Program-made: the position numbers and the translations under genes
Shown: positions 10,833 to 19,368 of the stretch, in pieces
Numbering within the stretch: the first letter of the stretch is position 1
How the letters are laid out: the number at the start of each line of letters is the position of its first letter
Assembly: GCF_026163695.1 (NCBI RefSeq)
Contig: NZ_JAOTID010000001.1
Span: 248,001-312,000, forward strand
Length of the DNA stretch: 64,000 nt
Reading direction: 5' to 3'
Origin: Shumkonia mesophila
GTDB taxonomy: Bacteria > Pseudomonadota > Alphaproteobacteria > Rhodospirillales > Shumkoniaceae
The notes under the pieces: model-generated
Database searches by the model: none
Seen by the model: the letters and a program-made list of their open reading frames with translations, nothing else
What the model was told of the DNA's origin: nothing

Positions 10833-12740
10833 TCAGCCCGCGAAGCCCCTTTCCATCACGCTAGACAGGCGTTTAGCGAAGGCGGCGGGGTCGGCCACCG
10901 GCTCACCCTCCTGGATGCGCGCCTGATCAAGCAGCAGCAGGGCGGCGTCCTTGATGACGTCGGCCCCGGCGGCACCGGTATCCTTGACCTGTTCCGCCAG
11001 ACGGCCGATCAGCGGGTGCTTGGGGTTCACCTCGAGCACCCGGGTCGGGACGGCCTCGGCGCCGTGGCGGGCTTGGCGCAGCATGCGCTCCAGGCGCAGG
11101 TCGACGTCGCCCTCGGCGGCAACCAGGCACACCGCGCTGTCGGTCAGACGGGCCGACGCCCGGACGTCCTTCACCGTATCACCCAGCGCCACCTTGAAGG
11201 CGGCGACCAACTGGTCGATGGCCGGCGCATCGGCCGGCTTGGCGGCATCCTCGCCTTTGTCGCCATCGGCCAACGGGATCTTGTCGAGGTCGGCGGCACC
11301 CCGCGTCACCGACTTGAACGGCTTGTCGCGGTGGCGGCCGATCGAGGGTAGCCAGAACTCGTCAATGGCGTCCGTGAGCAGCAACACGTCAAGGCCGCGC
11401 GCCTTGTAGCCTTCGATCTGCGGGCTGGCCCGCAACACATCGATGTCCTCGCCGCTGATGTAGTAGATGGCCTCCTGGCCCTCCTTCATGGCGTCGACAT
11501 AGGCGTCCAGCGTGATCAGCCCATCGCCGGCGGTGCTGCGGAAGCGGCAGAGCGGCAACAGGGATTCGCGGCTGGCGAAATCCTCGTAGAGGCCTTCCTT
11601 GAGGACGGCGCCGAAGTTTTCCCAGAACTTGGCGTAACCCTCCGGCTCCTTTTCCGCCGCCTTCTTGAGGTCGCCCAACACGCGCTTGACGAGACCGGCC
11701 TTGATTCTGGCCAGCTTGGGGTCCTTCTGAAGCATCTCGCGGCTGACGTTGAGCGACAGGTCCTCGGAATCGACGATACCGCGCACGAAGCGCAGGTAGG
11801 ACGGCAGCAGCGCCTCGCTGTCGTCGGTGATAAAGACGCGCTTGACGTAAAGCTTGGCTCTGGGCTTGCGATCGGGATCGAACAGGTCGAAGGGCCGCGA
11901 CGAGGGAATGAACAACAGGTTGGTATAGGAGAGCACCCCTTCGACGCGGTTGTGCAGCACCTTCCACGGTTCGTCGAAGACGTGGCCGACGTGGTGGTAG
12001 AACTCCTTGTACTGCTCGGGGGTGATGCCTTTGGCCGGCCGTGTCCACAGGGCCGAGCCGTCGTTTATCGTCTCGTCCTTGCCGTCGTGCACCAGAACGA
12101 TCGGCACCCCGATGTGGTCGGAATAGGTCTTGACGATGGTGCGCAACCGGAAGGGGTCGAGATACTCGTCCTCTCCCTTGTTCACGTGCAGCACAACCGA
12201 CGTGCCCGCGGCCTCGCGCGTGGCGTCCGTGATGGTGAATTCGCCCCTGCCGTCGGAGCGCCATGTCCAGGCGGCATCCTCGCCGGCCCGTCGGCTGGTC
12301 ACCTCGACCCGATCCGCCACCATGAAGGCCGAATAGAAGCCGACCCCGAACTGGCCGATCAGCGCCACGTCGCCGTTGCCGCTCTTGTCCTTGCCGTCGC
12401 CGCCCTTGGCCTTGACCTGCTCGACGAACGCCTGGGTCCCCGAACGGGCGATGGTGCCAAGGTTGTCGGCCAGTTCCTGGCGGTTCATGCCGATGCCGTT
12501 GTCGGCAACCGTCAGCGTACGGGCCTTCTTGTCGATGTCGAGCGTGATGCGGAAGCCGCCGCCGCCGTCGCCGATCAGATTAGGCTCCGTCAGGGCCGCG
12601 TAGCGCAGGCGGTCGCAGGCATCCGAGGCGTTGGAGATCAGTTCCCGAAGAAAGATCTCCTTGTGGCTGTAGAGCGAGTGGGCAACGATGTCGAGGAGCT
12701 TGCTGACCTCGGCCTGGAAGGCGAATTTTTCCTCCGTCAT
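10833..12740 (-). CDS. htpG: Chaperone protein HtpG (Hsp90)
   Basis: 635 aa, the full length of bacterial Hsp90. The N-terminal GHKL ATPase shows the E-LISNASDA motif (about residues 34-41), DNGIGM (about 80-85) and the GQFGVGFYSAF lid region. Middle and C-terminal dimerisation domains are complete. It acts as an ATP-dependent cytosolic chaperone in the stress response. It is convergent with the DUF1223 gene, leaving no room for a separate terminator. Confidence 0.97.
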   Translation of the reverse strand: MTEEKFAFQAEVSKLLDIVAHSLYSHKEIFLRELISNASDACDRLRYAALTEPNLIGDGGGGFRITLDIDKKARTLTVADNGIGMNRQELADNLGTIARSGTQAFVEQVKAKGGDGKDKSGNGDVALIGQFGVGFYSAFMVADRVEVTSRRAGEDAAWTWRSDGRGEFTITDATREAAGTSVVLHVNKGEDEYLDPFRLRTIVKTYSDHIGVPIVLVHDGKDETINDGSALWTRPAKGITPEQYKEFYHHVGHVFDEPWKVLHNRVEGVLSYTNLLFIPSSRPFDLFDPDRKPRAKLYVKRVFITDDSEALLPSYLRFVRGIVDSEDLSLNVSREMLQKDPKLARIKAGLVKRVLGDLKKAAEKEPEGYAKFWENFGAVLKEGLYEDFASRESLLPLCRFRSTAGDGLITLDAYVDAMKEGQEAIYYISGEDIDVLRASPQIEGYKARGLDVLLLTDAIDEFWLPSIGRHRDKPFKSVTRGAADLDKIPLADGDKGEDAAKPADAPAIDQLVAAFKVALGDTVKDVRASARLTDSAVCLVAAEGDVDLRLERMLRQARHGAEAVPTRVLEVNPKHPLIGRLAEQVKDTGAAGADVIKDAALLLLDQARIQEGEPVADPAAFAKRLSSVMERGFAG

Positions 12741-12852
12741 GGCGTCATCCGTTTCCGTTCGTTGAACCGTCCGCGATTGGACCGGGCTGATATGCGTCGA
12801 CGCGCGCGCGGCTGCAAGCCCCGAAACGGCGCGCGCGGCGGCAAAGCGGTAT

Positions 12853-13320
12853 TCAGTCCCGGGAATAGACGCCGGTCAGCGTGCATTCCGCCAGCAGGTG
12901 GCGGCCGGCCTCGGCCTCGACGTCGCGGCAGTCGGGCGAGGCGGCGACGACCAAACGCTCGACATCCACCGCCATCAGCCGGAAGCGATAGTGATGCGTC
13001 CCGTGGCCGCGCGGCGGGCACGGCCCGCCATATCCGGTGCGCCGGAAATCGGTGACCGCTTGGCGGATATCGCCGACCCGGCCATCGGTGGGAAAGTCCT
13101 CATCCAGGCGGCGGGTGACCGCCGGGATGTCGAAGACGGCCCAGTGATACCAGGTGCCGACCGGCGCGTCGGGATCGCTGCAGACGAGGGTGAAGGCGCG
13201 GGTTCCCGGCGGCGCGCCGTCCCAGGCCAGCAGCGGCGAGGCGTCGCCGCCCTCGCAGGTGTGTCGGGTGGGGATGCGCCCCCCTTCGGCGAAGGCGGGG
13301 CTGGTCAGACTGAACGCCAT
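12853..13320 (-). CDS. YbhB/YbcL (Raf kinase inhibitor-like) family protein
   Basis: 155 aa phosphatidylethanolamine-binding-protein fold. Visible family motifs are TCEGGDASP (ligand-pocket region), SDPDAPVGTWYHW and GYGGPCPP(R)GHGTHHY. The biochemical role in bacteria is unclear. The start is placed at the ATG 13318-13320 because GAGGAGG lies 4 nt upstream and the domain begins there. A longer frame to 13383 has no SD. It is divergent from pcm. Confidence 0.88.
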   Translation of the reverse strand: MAFSLTSPAFAEGGRIPTRHTCEGGDASPLLAWDGAPPGTRAFTLVCSDPDAPVGTWYHWAVFDIPAVTRRLDEDFPTDGRVGDIRQAVTDFRRTGYGGPCPPRGHGTHHYRFRLMAVDVERLVVAASPDCRDVEAEAGRHLLAECTLTGVYSRD

Positions 13321-13406
13321 GGCACCTCCTCGTTCGCTGGGAGCGATGACGACAAGCTTGACGCAATCGGCCGCCCTTCGCAAGTTACCCTAAAGGGAAG
13401 GGTCCG

Positions 13407-14081
13407 ATGGACGACGCATCATTCGCCAAGGCGCGCCGGCGGCTCATGACCGAGATCGAGGTGGAGGCGCGCGAGACCCACTTCTGGACCGGCCGCGCCC
13501 ACTTTTCCGAACGCGTGATGGCGGCCCTCGAAAAGGTGCCGCGCCACGAATTCGTGCTGCCCGAGGATCAGCCCCACGCCTACGTCAACCGGCCGCGCGG
13601 CATCGGCCACGGCCAGACCATCTCGCAGCCCTACATCGTCGCCCTGATGACCGATCTGCTCGATCTCGAACCGGCCCACCGGGTGCTGGAGATCGGCAGC
13701 GGGTGCGGCTATCAGGCGGCAGTACTGGCCGAACTCGCCGGCCGCGTCTTCACCGTCGAAACCTTCGAGGAACTGGCCCACACCGCCGCCGCCCGCCTGG
13801 CCCGCCTCGGCTATCGCAACGTCGAGGTTCGCCACGGCGAGGGTTACGAAGGCTGGCCCGAGGAAGCGCCGTTCGACGCCATCATCGTCACCGCGGCGCC
13901 GATCGCCGTGCCGCCGGCCCTATTGGACCAACTGGCGACGGGCGGCCGCATGGTGGTTCCGGTCGGCAAGCCCGGAGACACCCAGATCCTGACCCTCTGC
14001 CGCAAGGACGCGGAAGGACACGTCGAGCGCGACGGTCTGCTGCCGGTTTCCTTCGTGCCGATGGTCCGCCGCGACCGCTGA
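13407..14081 (+). CDS. pcm: Protein-L-isoaspartate O-methyltransferase
   Basis: 224 aa class I SAM-dependent methyltransferase that repairs isoaspartyl residues in damaged proteins. It shows GHGQTISQPYIVA (substrate region, about residues 68-80), SAM motif I VLEIGSGCGYQ (93-103), and a C-terminal GGRMVVPVG strand. An AAGGGAAGGG purine tract precedes the ATG. It may also be annotated Pcm-like, as the N-terminus is slightly longer than E. coli Pcm. Confidence 0.93.
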   Translation: MDDASFAKARRRLMTEIEVEARETHFWTGRAHFSERVMAALEKVPRHEFVLPEDQPHAYVNRPRGIGHGQTISQPYIVALMTDLLDLEPAHRVLEIGSGCGYQAAVLAELAGRVFTVETFEELAHTAAARLARLGYRNVEVRHGEGYEGWPEEAPFDAIIVTAAPIAVPPALLDQLATGGRMVVPVGKPGDTQILTLCRKDAEGHVERDGLLPVSFVPMVRRDR

Positions 14082-14139
14082 CATCTGGATTCGGCGGGCG
14101 GCAGTTGCAATCGCCCGCCAAAGCCGCGATCTTCCCCCT

Positions 14140-16656
14140 ATGCAGATCTCGTCGGCCAAGCCCCGCGTCGTCGCCGTTCTCGGCCCTACCAACACCGGCA
14201 AGACGCACCTCGCCATGGAGCGGATGCTCGGGCACGATTCGGGCATGATCGGCTTTCCGTTGCGCCTGCTGGCGCGCGAGAACTACGACCGGGCGGTGCG
14301 CATCCGCGGCGCCGGCCAGGTGGCGCTGATCACCGGCGAGGAAAAGATCGTCCCGCCCCACGCCCGCTATTTCCTGTGCACCGTCGAATCGATGCCGCTG
14401 GAGCGCAGCGTGTCGTTCCTGGGCGTCGACGAGATCCAGATGTGCGCCGACCCCGACCGCGGCCACATCTTCACGGAACGCCTGCTTTCCGCCCGCGGCG
14501 GTTCGGAAACCATGTTCATGGGGGCCGAGACCATCAAGCCGATGATCCGTCGGCTGGTCCCGGGAACGGAATTCATGACGCGGCCGCGCTTCTCGACGCT
14601 GCGCTACATCGGCAGCCAGAAGATCACCCGCCTGCCGGCCCGTTCGGCCATCGTCGCCTTCTCGGCCGCCGACGTCTACGCCATCGCCGAACTGGTGCGT
14701 CGGCACCGCGGCGGCGCGGCGGTTGTGCTGGGGGCGCTTTCCCCCCGCACCCGCAACGCCCAGGTCGCCATGTACCAGGCCGGCGAGGTCGACTACCTGG
14801 TGGCCACCGACGCCATCGGCATGGGGCTCAACATGGACGTCGACCATGTCGCCTTCGCTCAGACCCGCAAGTTCGACGGCCGGGTGCCACGCGCCCTGAC
14901 GCCGGCCGAGATGGCCCAGATCGCCGGACGGGCCGGCCGCCACATGAACAACGGCACCTTCGGCACCACCACTGACGTCGCCCCCTTCGACCCCGAACTG
15001 GTTGCCCGCATCGAGAACCACGACTTCGAGATGCTGCGCGCGCTGTACTGGCGCAACGCCCGCCTGCGTTTCACGTCGCTGGCGGCGCTCAGGGCCAGCC
15101 TGAGCCAACCATCCACCGAAGCCGGCCTGGTGCGGGCCCGCACCGCCGACGACGAGATGGCCCTGGAGACCCTGGCCAAGGATCCCGTCATCGCCGCCCT
15201 GGCCACGTCGCCCGCCGCCGTCTCCCTGCTGTGGCACGTCTGCCAGGTGCCTGATTTCGGCAAGGTGCTGAGCGACGCCCACACCCGGTTGCTGGGGCGC
15301 ATCTACACCTACCTGATGACCAAGGACGGTCGGCTGCCGGAAGACTGGATCGCCGCCCAGGTCGAGCGGGTGGACCGCACCGACGGCGACATCGACACCC
15401 TGGCCCAGCGCATCGCCAACGTCCGCACCTGGACCTACGTGTCGTTCCAGGCCCAATGGCTGGACGATCCTGCCGGCTGGCAGGAGCGCACGCGCGCCGT
15501 CGAGGACCGGCTGTCGGACGCTCTCCACGAGCGCCTGACCCGGCGCTTCGTCGACAGGCGAACCGCCGTGCTGGTGCGGCGCATGAAGGACAGCGCCGAG
15601 ATGACGGCCGCGGTGACCCGCAAGGGCGAGGTCGTGGTCGAGGGCCAGTTCGTCGGCCGCCTGGCCGGCTTCCGCTTCGCCGCCGACGCCGAGGAGACCG
15701 ATCCCAATGCCCGGCGCGCCGTCACCAGCGCGGCGCTCAGGGCCCTGCGCGGCGAAACCGACAGCCGGGTCGCCCGCGTCGAGGGCGAAGCCGACGCCGC
15801 CTTCGCGCTCGATCCGGCCACCGCCCGCATCCTGTGGCAGGGCGACCCGGTGGCCCAGCTCACGGCCGGCGCCGGCATCCTGGCCCCGGCCGTCGAGCCG
15901 TTGGCCAGCGACCTGCTGGAAACCGCCCAGCGCGAGCGCATCCGGGTCCGCCTGAAGACCTGGCTGGACGGCCGCATCGAGGCCGGTTTGGGCGCCCTGA
16001 TGAAGGTCCGCCGGGCCGATCTGCCGGGTCCCGCCCGCGGCCTGGTCTTTCAGGTGAGCGAGACGCTGGGCTCGGCGCCCCGCCTGGACCTCGAGCCGCA
16101 GATCCAGGCGCTTGACGCCGCCAGCCGGCGGTCGCTGCGACGCTTAGGGTTCCGTCTGGGCCGCGTCGGCGTCTTCCTGCCCGCCCTACTGCGGCCGGCC
16201 GCCGTCGAATTGCGGGCCGTGCTGTGGACCGTTCATGCCGGCCTCGACGCGCCGCCGATCGTGGTGCCGCCGGGCCGCGTCTCGGTACCGCTGGAAGCCG
16301 CGGCGCCGGCCGCCTTCTACCGCGCCATCGGCTACTGGCCGGCCGGCGGCCTGGCGGTACGCATCGACATGCTGGAGCGGGTGGCGGAGGAGGCCTGGAA
16401 GCGGCTGGCCGACGGCCCCTTCCAGCCCGGCCCCGACATGCTGGCCCTGGCCGGCTGCAGCGCCGAGGACATGGCCGGCATCCTCGACTCCCTGGGATTC
16501 CGCCGCCGGCAGCAGGATGGCCAGGATCGGTTCGCAGCCCCCACCCGCAAAAGGAAGCCCCCCACCGATGCCGGCTCGCGGACCGCCGGCCGCCGCCGCG
16601 CCAAGACCGACGACTCGCCGTTTGCCGGCCTGCGCAACCTGGTCCAGCCGCGATGA
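14140..16656 (+). CDS. Suv3-like superfamily II RNA helicase
   Basis: 838 aa. Walker A is GPTNTGKT (residues 15-22), a DEIQ box is at 97-100, and motif VI QIAGRAGRH is near residue 260. These match the mitochondrial degradosome helicase SUV3 and its alphaproteobacterial homologues. The long C-terminal region is family-specific and ends in a basic Arg/Lys-rich tail (RKRKPPTD, RRRAKTDD), likely for RNA binding. The bacterial role is poorly defined. The stop TGA overlaps the next ATG (ATGA), coupling it to the S4 RNA-binding gene, which supports an RNA-related function. Confidence 0.88.
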   Translation: MQISSAKPRVVAVLGPTNTGKTHLAMERMLGHDSGMIGFPLRLLARENYDRAVRIRGAGQVALITGEEKIVPPHARYFLCTVESMPLERSVSFLGVDEIQMCADPDRGHIFTERLLSARGGSETMFMGAETIKPMIRRLVPGTEFMTRPRFSTLRYIGSQKITRLPARSAIVAFSAADVYAIAELVRRHRGGAAVVLGALSPRTRNAQVAMYQAGEVDYLVATDAIGMGLNMDVDHVAFAQTRKFDGRVPRALTPAEMAQIAGRAGRHMNNGTFGTTTDVAPFDPELVARIENHDFEMLRALYWRNARLRFTSLAALRASLSQPSTEAGLVRARTADDEMALETLAKDPVIAALATSPAAVSLLWHVCQVPDFGKVLSDAHTRLLGRIYTYLMTKDGRLPEDWIAAQVERVDRTDGDIDTLAQRIANVRTWTYVSFQAQWLDDPAGWQERTRAVEDRLSDALHERLTRRFVDRRTAVLVRRMKDSAEMTAAVTRKGEVVVEGQFVGRLAGFRFAADAEETDPNARRAVTSAALRALRGETDSRVARVEGEADAAFALDPATARILWQGDPVAQLTAGAGILAPAVEPLASDLLETAQRERIRVRLKTWLDGRIEAGLGALMKVRRADLPGPARGLVFQVSETLGSAPRLDLEPQIQALDAASRRSLRRLGFRLGRVGVFLPALLRPAAVELRAVLWTVHAGLDAPPIVVPPGRVSVPLEAAAPAAFYRAIGYWPAGGLAVRIDMLERVAEEAWKRLADGPFQPGPDMLALAGCSAEDMAGILDSLGFRRRQQDGQDRFAAPTRKRKPPTDAGSRTAGRRRAKTDDSPFAGLRNLVQPR

Positions 16657-17036
16657 CCGAACCCACCCTGCGCATCGACAAATGGCTGTGGTTTGCCCGC
16701 TTCTTCAAGAGCCGGACGCTGGCCGCCAAGGTGTGCGGCGGCGGCCGCCTGCGGGTCAATGGCGAGCCCATCGGCAAGGCCCACCAGATGGTGAGGACCG
16801 GCGACGTGCTGACCTTTCCGCAAGGCCACGACATCCGCGTCGTGCGGGTGCTCGCCCTGGGAACGCGCCGCGGCCCGGCGCCCGAGGCCCGCGCGCTTTA
16901 CGACGACCTGGAGCCGCCGGTGGCCCGCTCCCGGGCGGTCGAAGACGGCGCGCTGTTTGCATGGCGCGATCCCGGAAGCGGCCGGCCAACCAAGTCGGAG
17001 CGGCGCGCCATCGACCGCCTGAAGGGCGAGCCATGA
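16653..17036 (+). CDS. S4-domain RNA-binding protein (Hsp15-like)
   Basis: 127 aa. The S4 domain is N-terminal (LRIDKWLWFARFFKSR to VRTGDVLTF), followed by a basic C-terminal tail (GRPTKSERRAIDR). This arrangement matches HslR/Hsp15, which binds stalled 50S subunits carrying nascent chains. It starts inside the helicase stop codon and its own stop overlaps the next start, so it is the middle of a tightly coupled three-gene unit. Confidence 0.9.
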   Translation: MTEPTLRIDKWLWFARFFKSRTLAAKVCGGGRLRVNGEPIGKAHQMVRTGDVLTFPQGHDIRVVRVLALGTRRGPAPEARALYDDLEPPVARSRAVEDGALFAWRDPGSGRPTKSERRAIDRLKGEP

Positions 17037-17599
17037 ACGGGCGGCGCCCGAGCCGCACCCTCCGCCGGCTGGTGATGGCCGGGGGCGCGGCGCTCGCCCT
17101 GACGACGGGCTGCACGACCGCCGGCGCCGAGCCCGGCTACGTGTTCTACTACCACGCCTTCGGCGACTGGACGGTCATCTGCGCGCTGGACGAGCCGACC
17201 GGCCGCAAGGATTGCCGGCTGGGCGCCCCCGACCCCAGCGCGACCGGAACGGCCGCCGGGGCCGACGTCACGGTCGACATCGTCGATGCGCCCGACGGTG
17301 AAACTGCGGTCGTGCTTCGCATCCGGGGAGCCGTCGAGACCGGGCGCCCCGCCTTGCTGAAGGCCGACGGTGGCGCCCGCCACCAGGCGGCCCTGACGCG
17401 CACCGGCGAAGCGGTGTGGCGCGGCGCCGAGGCGCGCACCATTGTCGACGAAATGGTGGCCGGACAAGCCGTTTCCATCCGCTTCATCCGGCAGGGCGAG
17501 TTGAAAGAGACCGAACGCCGGTTCTCGCTGGTTGGCTTTGCCCTCGCCCGCCAGACATACCGCCAGCGGCTTGCCGCCATCGCCGCGGAGTCGCGATGA
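17033..17599 (+). CDS. Invasion-associated locus B (IalB)-like lipoprotein
   Basis: 188 aa. The N-terminus is Arg-rich with a hydrophobic stretch ending in LALTTGC, a plausible lipobox (Cys about residue 24). The mature part begins with the IalB-type pattern FGDWTVIC...GRKDCRL, with paired cysteines, and continues as predicted beta-strands. IalB-like proteins are periplasmic or outer-membrane proteins, common in alphaproteobacteria and not necessarily linked to invasion. The start overlaps the S4 gene stop (ATGA). Confidence 0.7.
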   Translation: MNGRRPSRTLRRLVMAGGAALALTTGCTTAGAEPGYVFYYHAFGDWTVICALDEPTGRKDCRLGAPDPSATGTAAGADVTVDIVDAPDGETAVVLRIRGAVETGRPALLKADGGARHQAALTRTGEAVWRGAEARTIVDEMVAGQAVSIRFIRQGELKETERRFSLVGFALARQTYRQRLAAIAAESR

Positions 17600-17636
17600 A
17601 CGCACAATTTCCCGCGCCGAACGAAAGGCATTTACC

Positions 17637-18104
17637 ATGATTCGTAGACTGAAGGCCTGGCTGCTGGGCGAAACCGTTGACGACGACGGCCCCGACGATC
17701 CCCTTCACCTGGCGGCGGCGGCCCTGCTGGTGGAGGCGGCGTCGCTGGATGACGATTTCGACGACAGCGAACGACGGACCATCGCGGCCGTTCTCGAATC
17801 GCGGTTCGGGCTGGCGCCCGACGAGGTCGAGACGCTGATCGGCCGGGCCTCGTCGGCGGTCGCCGAATCGGCCCAGCTTTACGGCTTCACCCGCACCCTC
17901 AAGGACCGTCTGCAGCCGGAGGAACGGGTCCGCGTCATCGAAATGCTGTGGGAGGTGGCCTGCGCCGACGGCGAGGTCGATTCCTACGAATCGGGGCTGG
18001 TGCGGCGCGTGGCCGGCCTGCTGTTCGTCCCCGACAAGGAAAGCGGCGAGGCGCGCCAGCGGGTGCTCGCGCGGCTTGACTTAAGGCCCGCTTCGCCTAA
18101 CTAA
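17637..18104 (+). CDS. TerB-like (tellurite resistance TerB family) protein
   Basis: 155 aa, all-helical. The pairs of acidic motifs DDDFDDSERRTI and CADGEVDSYESGLVRR match the TerB domain, which binds metal through such clusters. Proteins of this size are widespread in alphaproteobacteria without any tellurite phenotype. The start ATG at 17637 lies 37 nt after the IalB-like stop. An upstream in-frame extension to 17532 is shadow coding. Confidence 0.82.
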   Translation: MIRRLKAWLLGETVDDDGPDDPLHLAAAALLVEAASLDDDFDDSERRTIAAVLESRFGLAPDEVETLIGRASSAVAESAQLYGFTRTLKDRLQPEERVRVIEMLWEVACADGEVDSYESGLVRRVAGLLFVPDKESGEARQRVLARLDLRPASPN

Positions 18105-18155
18105 TTCGGGTTACGTAGTTTCAACACCTATTTTTTGGATTTCAGCGGGATACCC

Positions 18156-18497
18156 ATGGCCTACGTCGTTACCGAAAATTGCATTAAGTGCAAGTTCATG
18201 GATTGTGTCGAAGTCTGCCCCGTCGACTGCTTCTACGAGGGGGAGAACTTCCTGGCAATCAATCCGGACGAATGCATCGATTGTGGCGTCTGCGAGCCGG
18301 AATGCCCAGCCGAGGCCATCGTCCCCGACACCGAGCCGGGGGTCGAGGATTGGCTGGAGCGCAACCGCGTCTTCACCCAGGAAAAGGCATGGCCGAACAT
18401 CACCCGCAAGGGCAACCCTCTGCCGGATTCCGAGGAGTGGAAGGACAAGCCCGGCAAGCTGCAATATTTGAGCGAAGAGCCCGGAAAAGGGTCGTAA
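18156..18497 (+). CDS. fdxA: 7Fe ferredoxin FdxA
   Basis: 113 aa with the FdxA pattern: N-terminal [17 protein letters not shown] then CVEVCPVDC (3Fe-4S plus 4Fe-4S ligands), a second cluster motif [12 protein letters not shown], and the C-terminal extension [10 protein letters not shown]. It is a low-potential electron carrier. The ATG at 18156 gives the invariant MAYVV start, and the upstream in-frame ATG is not conserved. A hairpin with a T-run follows the stop. Confidence 0.95.
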   Translation: MAYVVTENCIKCKFMDCVEVCPVDCFYEGENFLAINPDECIDCGVCEPECPAEAIVPDTEPGVEDWLERNRVFTQEKAWPNITRKGNPLPDSEEWKDKPGKLQYLSEEPGKGS

Positions 18498-18520
18498 TTC
18501 GACCCCCCGGAGCGATCCGA

Positions 18521-18556
18521 CGCCCCAGTATCCCGTCACGGGGCTAGGTTTTTTGA
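18521..18556 (+). terminator. Probable rho-independent terminator of fdxA
   Basis: GCCCC and GGGGC arms, with an inner CCCG/CGGG stem, precede TAGGTTTTTT. It lies 25 nt after the fdxA stop. Confidence 0.65.
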
Positions 18557-18769
18557 CAATTTTGTGTTATAAAGGTGGTCATGAACTGGCCCTTGCGGGG
18601 CCGGTTTGACTGTGGGGCTCGTCGAGCGGGCCCTCGAAGGACGGCTTCCGGTGGCAAATCGCAAGTGGGAGGACGCATCGGTCTTATTCAGGCCGTGAGC
18701 GTAAGGCGCGTTGACACGCGAGCGCACCGTAGGTGGCTTTTGCTGTATGGGCAGAATACGAGAATCCGA
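18557..18769 (+). promoter_or_regulatory. Long leader and promoter region of carD
   Basis: About 210 nt between the fdxA terminator and the carD start. It contains TATAAA (18568-18573), a reasonable -10, and a TTGACA at 18553-18558 that is too close (9 nt) to be its -35. A transcript starting near 18580 would carry a leader of nearly 190 nt. An upstream in-frame ATG at 18575 is not supported by CarD family length. Confidence 0.45.
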
Positions 18770-19267
18770 ATGATCGAGAAGATGGACTTTAAGGCTGGCG
18801 ACATGGTCGTCTATCCGACGCACGGCGTCGGACGTGTCGAAGGGGTCGAGCCGCAGGAGATCGCGGGCCACCGCCTGGATCTGGTGGTGATTTCCTTTCC
18901 GCGCGACCGCATGACCCTTCGGGTTCCGTTGGCCAAGGCGGCCACGTCGGGATTGCGCAAGCTGAGCACCCAGAAGGTCATGAAGGACGCCCTGACGCGA
19001 CTGAAGGGGCGGGCGCGGGTCAAGCGCGCCATGTGGAGCCGGCGCGCCCAGGAATACGAGGCGAAGATCAATTCGGGCGATCCCATCTCGATCGCCGAGG
19101 TGGTCCGCGACCTGCACCGCAAGGTGGACCAGCCCGATCAGTCCTTCAGCGAACGCCAGATCTACGAGGCCGCGCTGGACCGGCTGGCCTGCGAACTGGC
19201 GGCCGTCGAAAAAATCGATCGCGAAAAGGCGGCGGAAAGACTGGAAGAACTGCTGATGGCGGCTTAG
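18770..19267 (+). CDS. carD: CarD/CdnL-family transcription regulator
   Basis: 165 aa. The N-terminal RNA-polymerase-interacting Tudor-like domain reads DFKAGDMVVYPTHGVGRV. The C-terminal helical DNA-binding part contains the KRAMWSRRAQEYEAKINSGD segment conserved in the family. It stabilises open complexes at promoters, particularly rRNA-type promoters. The start ATG at 18770 gives the standard length. fdxA upstream and a phosphatase-like gene downstream are a recurring alphaproteobacterial context. Confidence 0.93.
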   Translation: MIEKMDFKAGDMVVYPTHGVGRVEGVEPQEIAGHRLDLVVISFPRDRMTLRVPLAKAATSGLRKLSTQKVMKDALTRLKGRARVKRAMWSRRAQEYEAKINSGDPISIAEVVRDLHRKVDQPDQSFSERQIYEAALDRLACELAAVEKIDREKAAERLEELLMAA

Positions 19268-19310
19268 GCGCCTTGAACCTGCTTTCCTGAAGATCCAGAA
19301 TAAGGGCCGG

Positions 19311-19343
19311 GCGCTCCGCGTGATTTCGATCCGGAGCGCTTTT
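19311..19343 (+). terminator. Rho-independent terminator of carD
   Basis: Perfect 8-bp stem GCGCTCCG (19311-19318) and CGGAGCGC (19332-19339), followed by TTTT, 44 nt after the carD stop. Confidence 0.75.
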
Positions 19344-19368
19344 GGTATAAGGAAAAAAGGCGCCTCGG

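Noticed and set aside
18553-18573. TTGACA plus TATAAA as a complete sigma-70 promoter before carD
   Set aside because: The spacing is 9 nt instead of about 17, so both cannot serve the same promoter.
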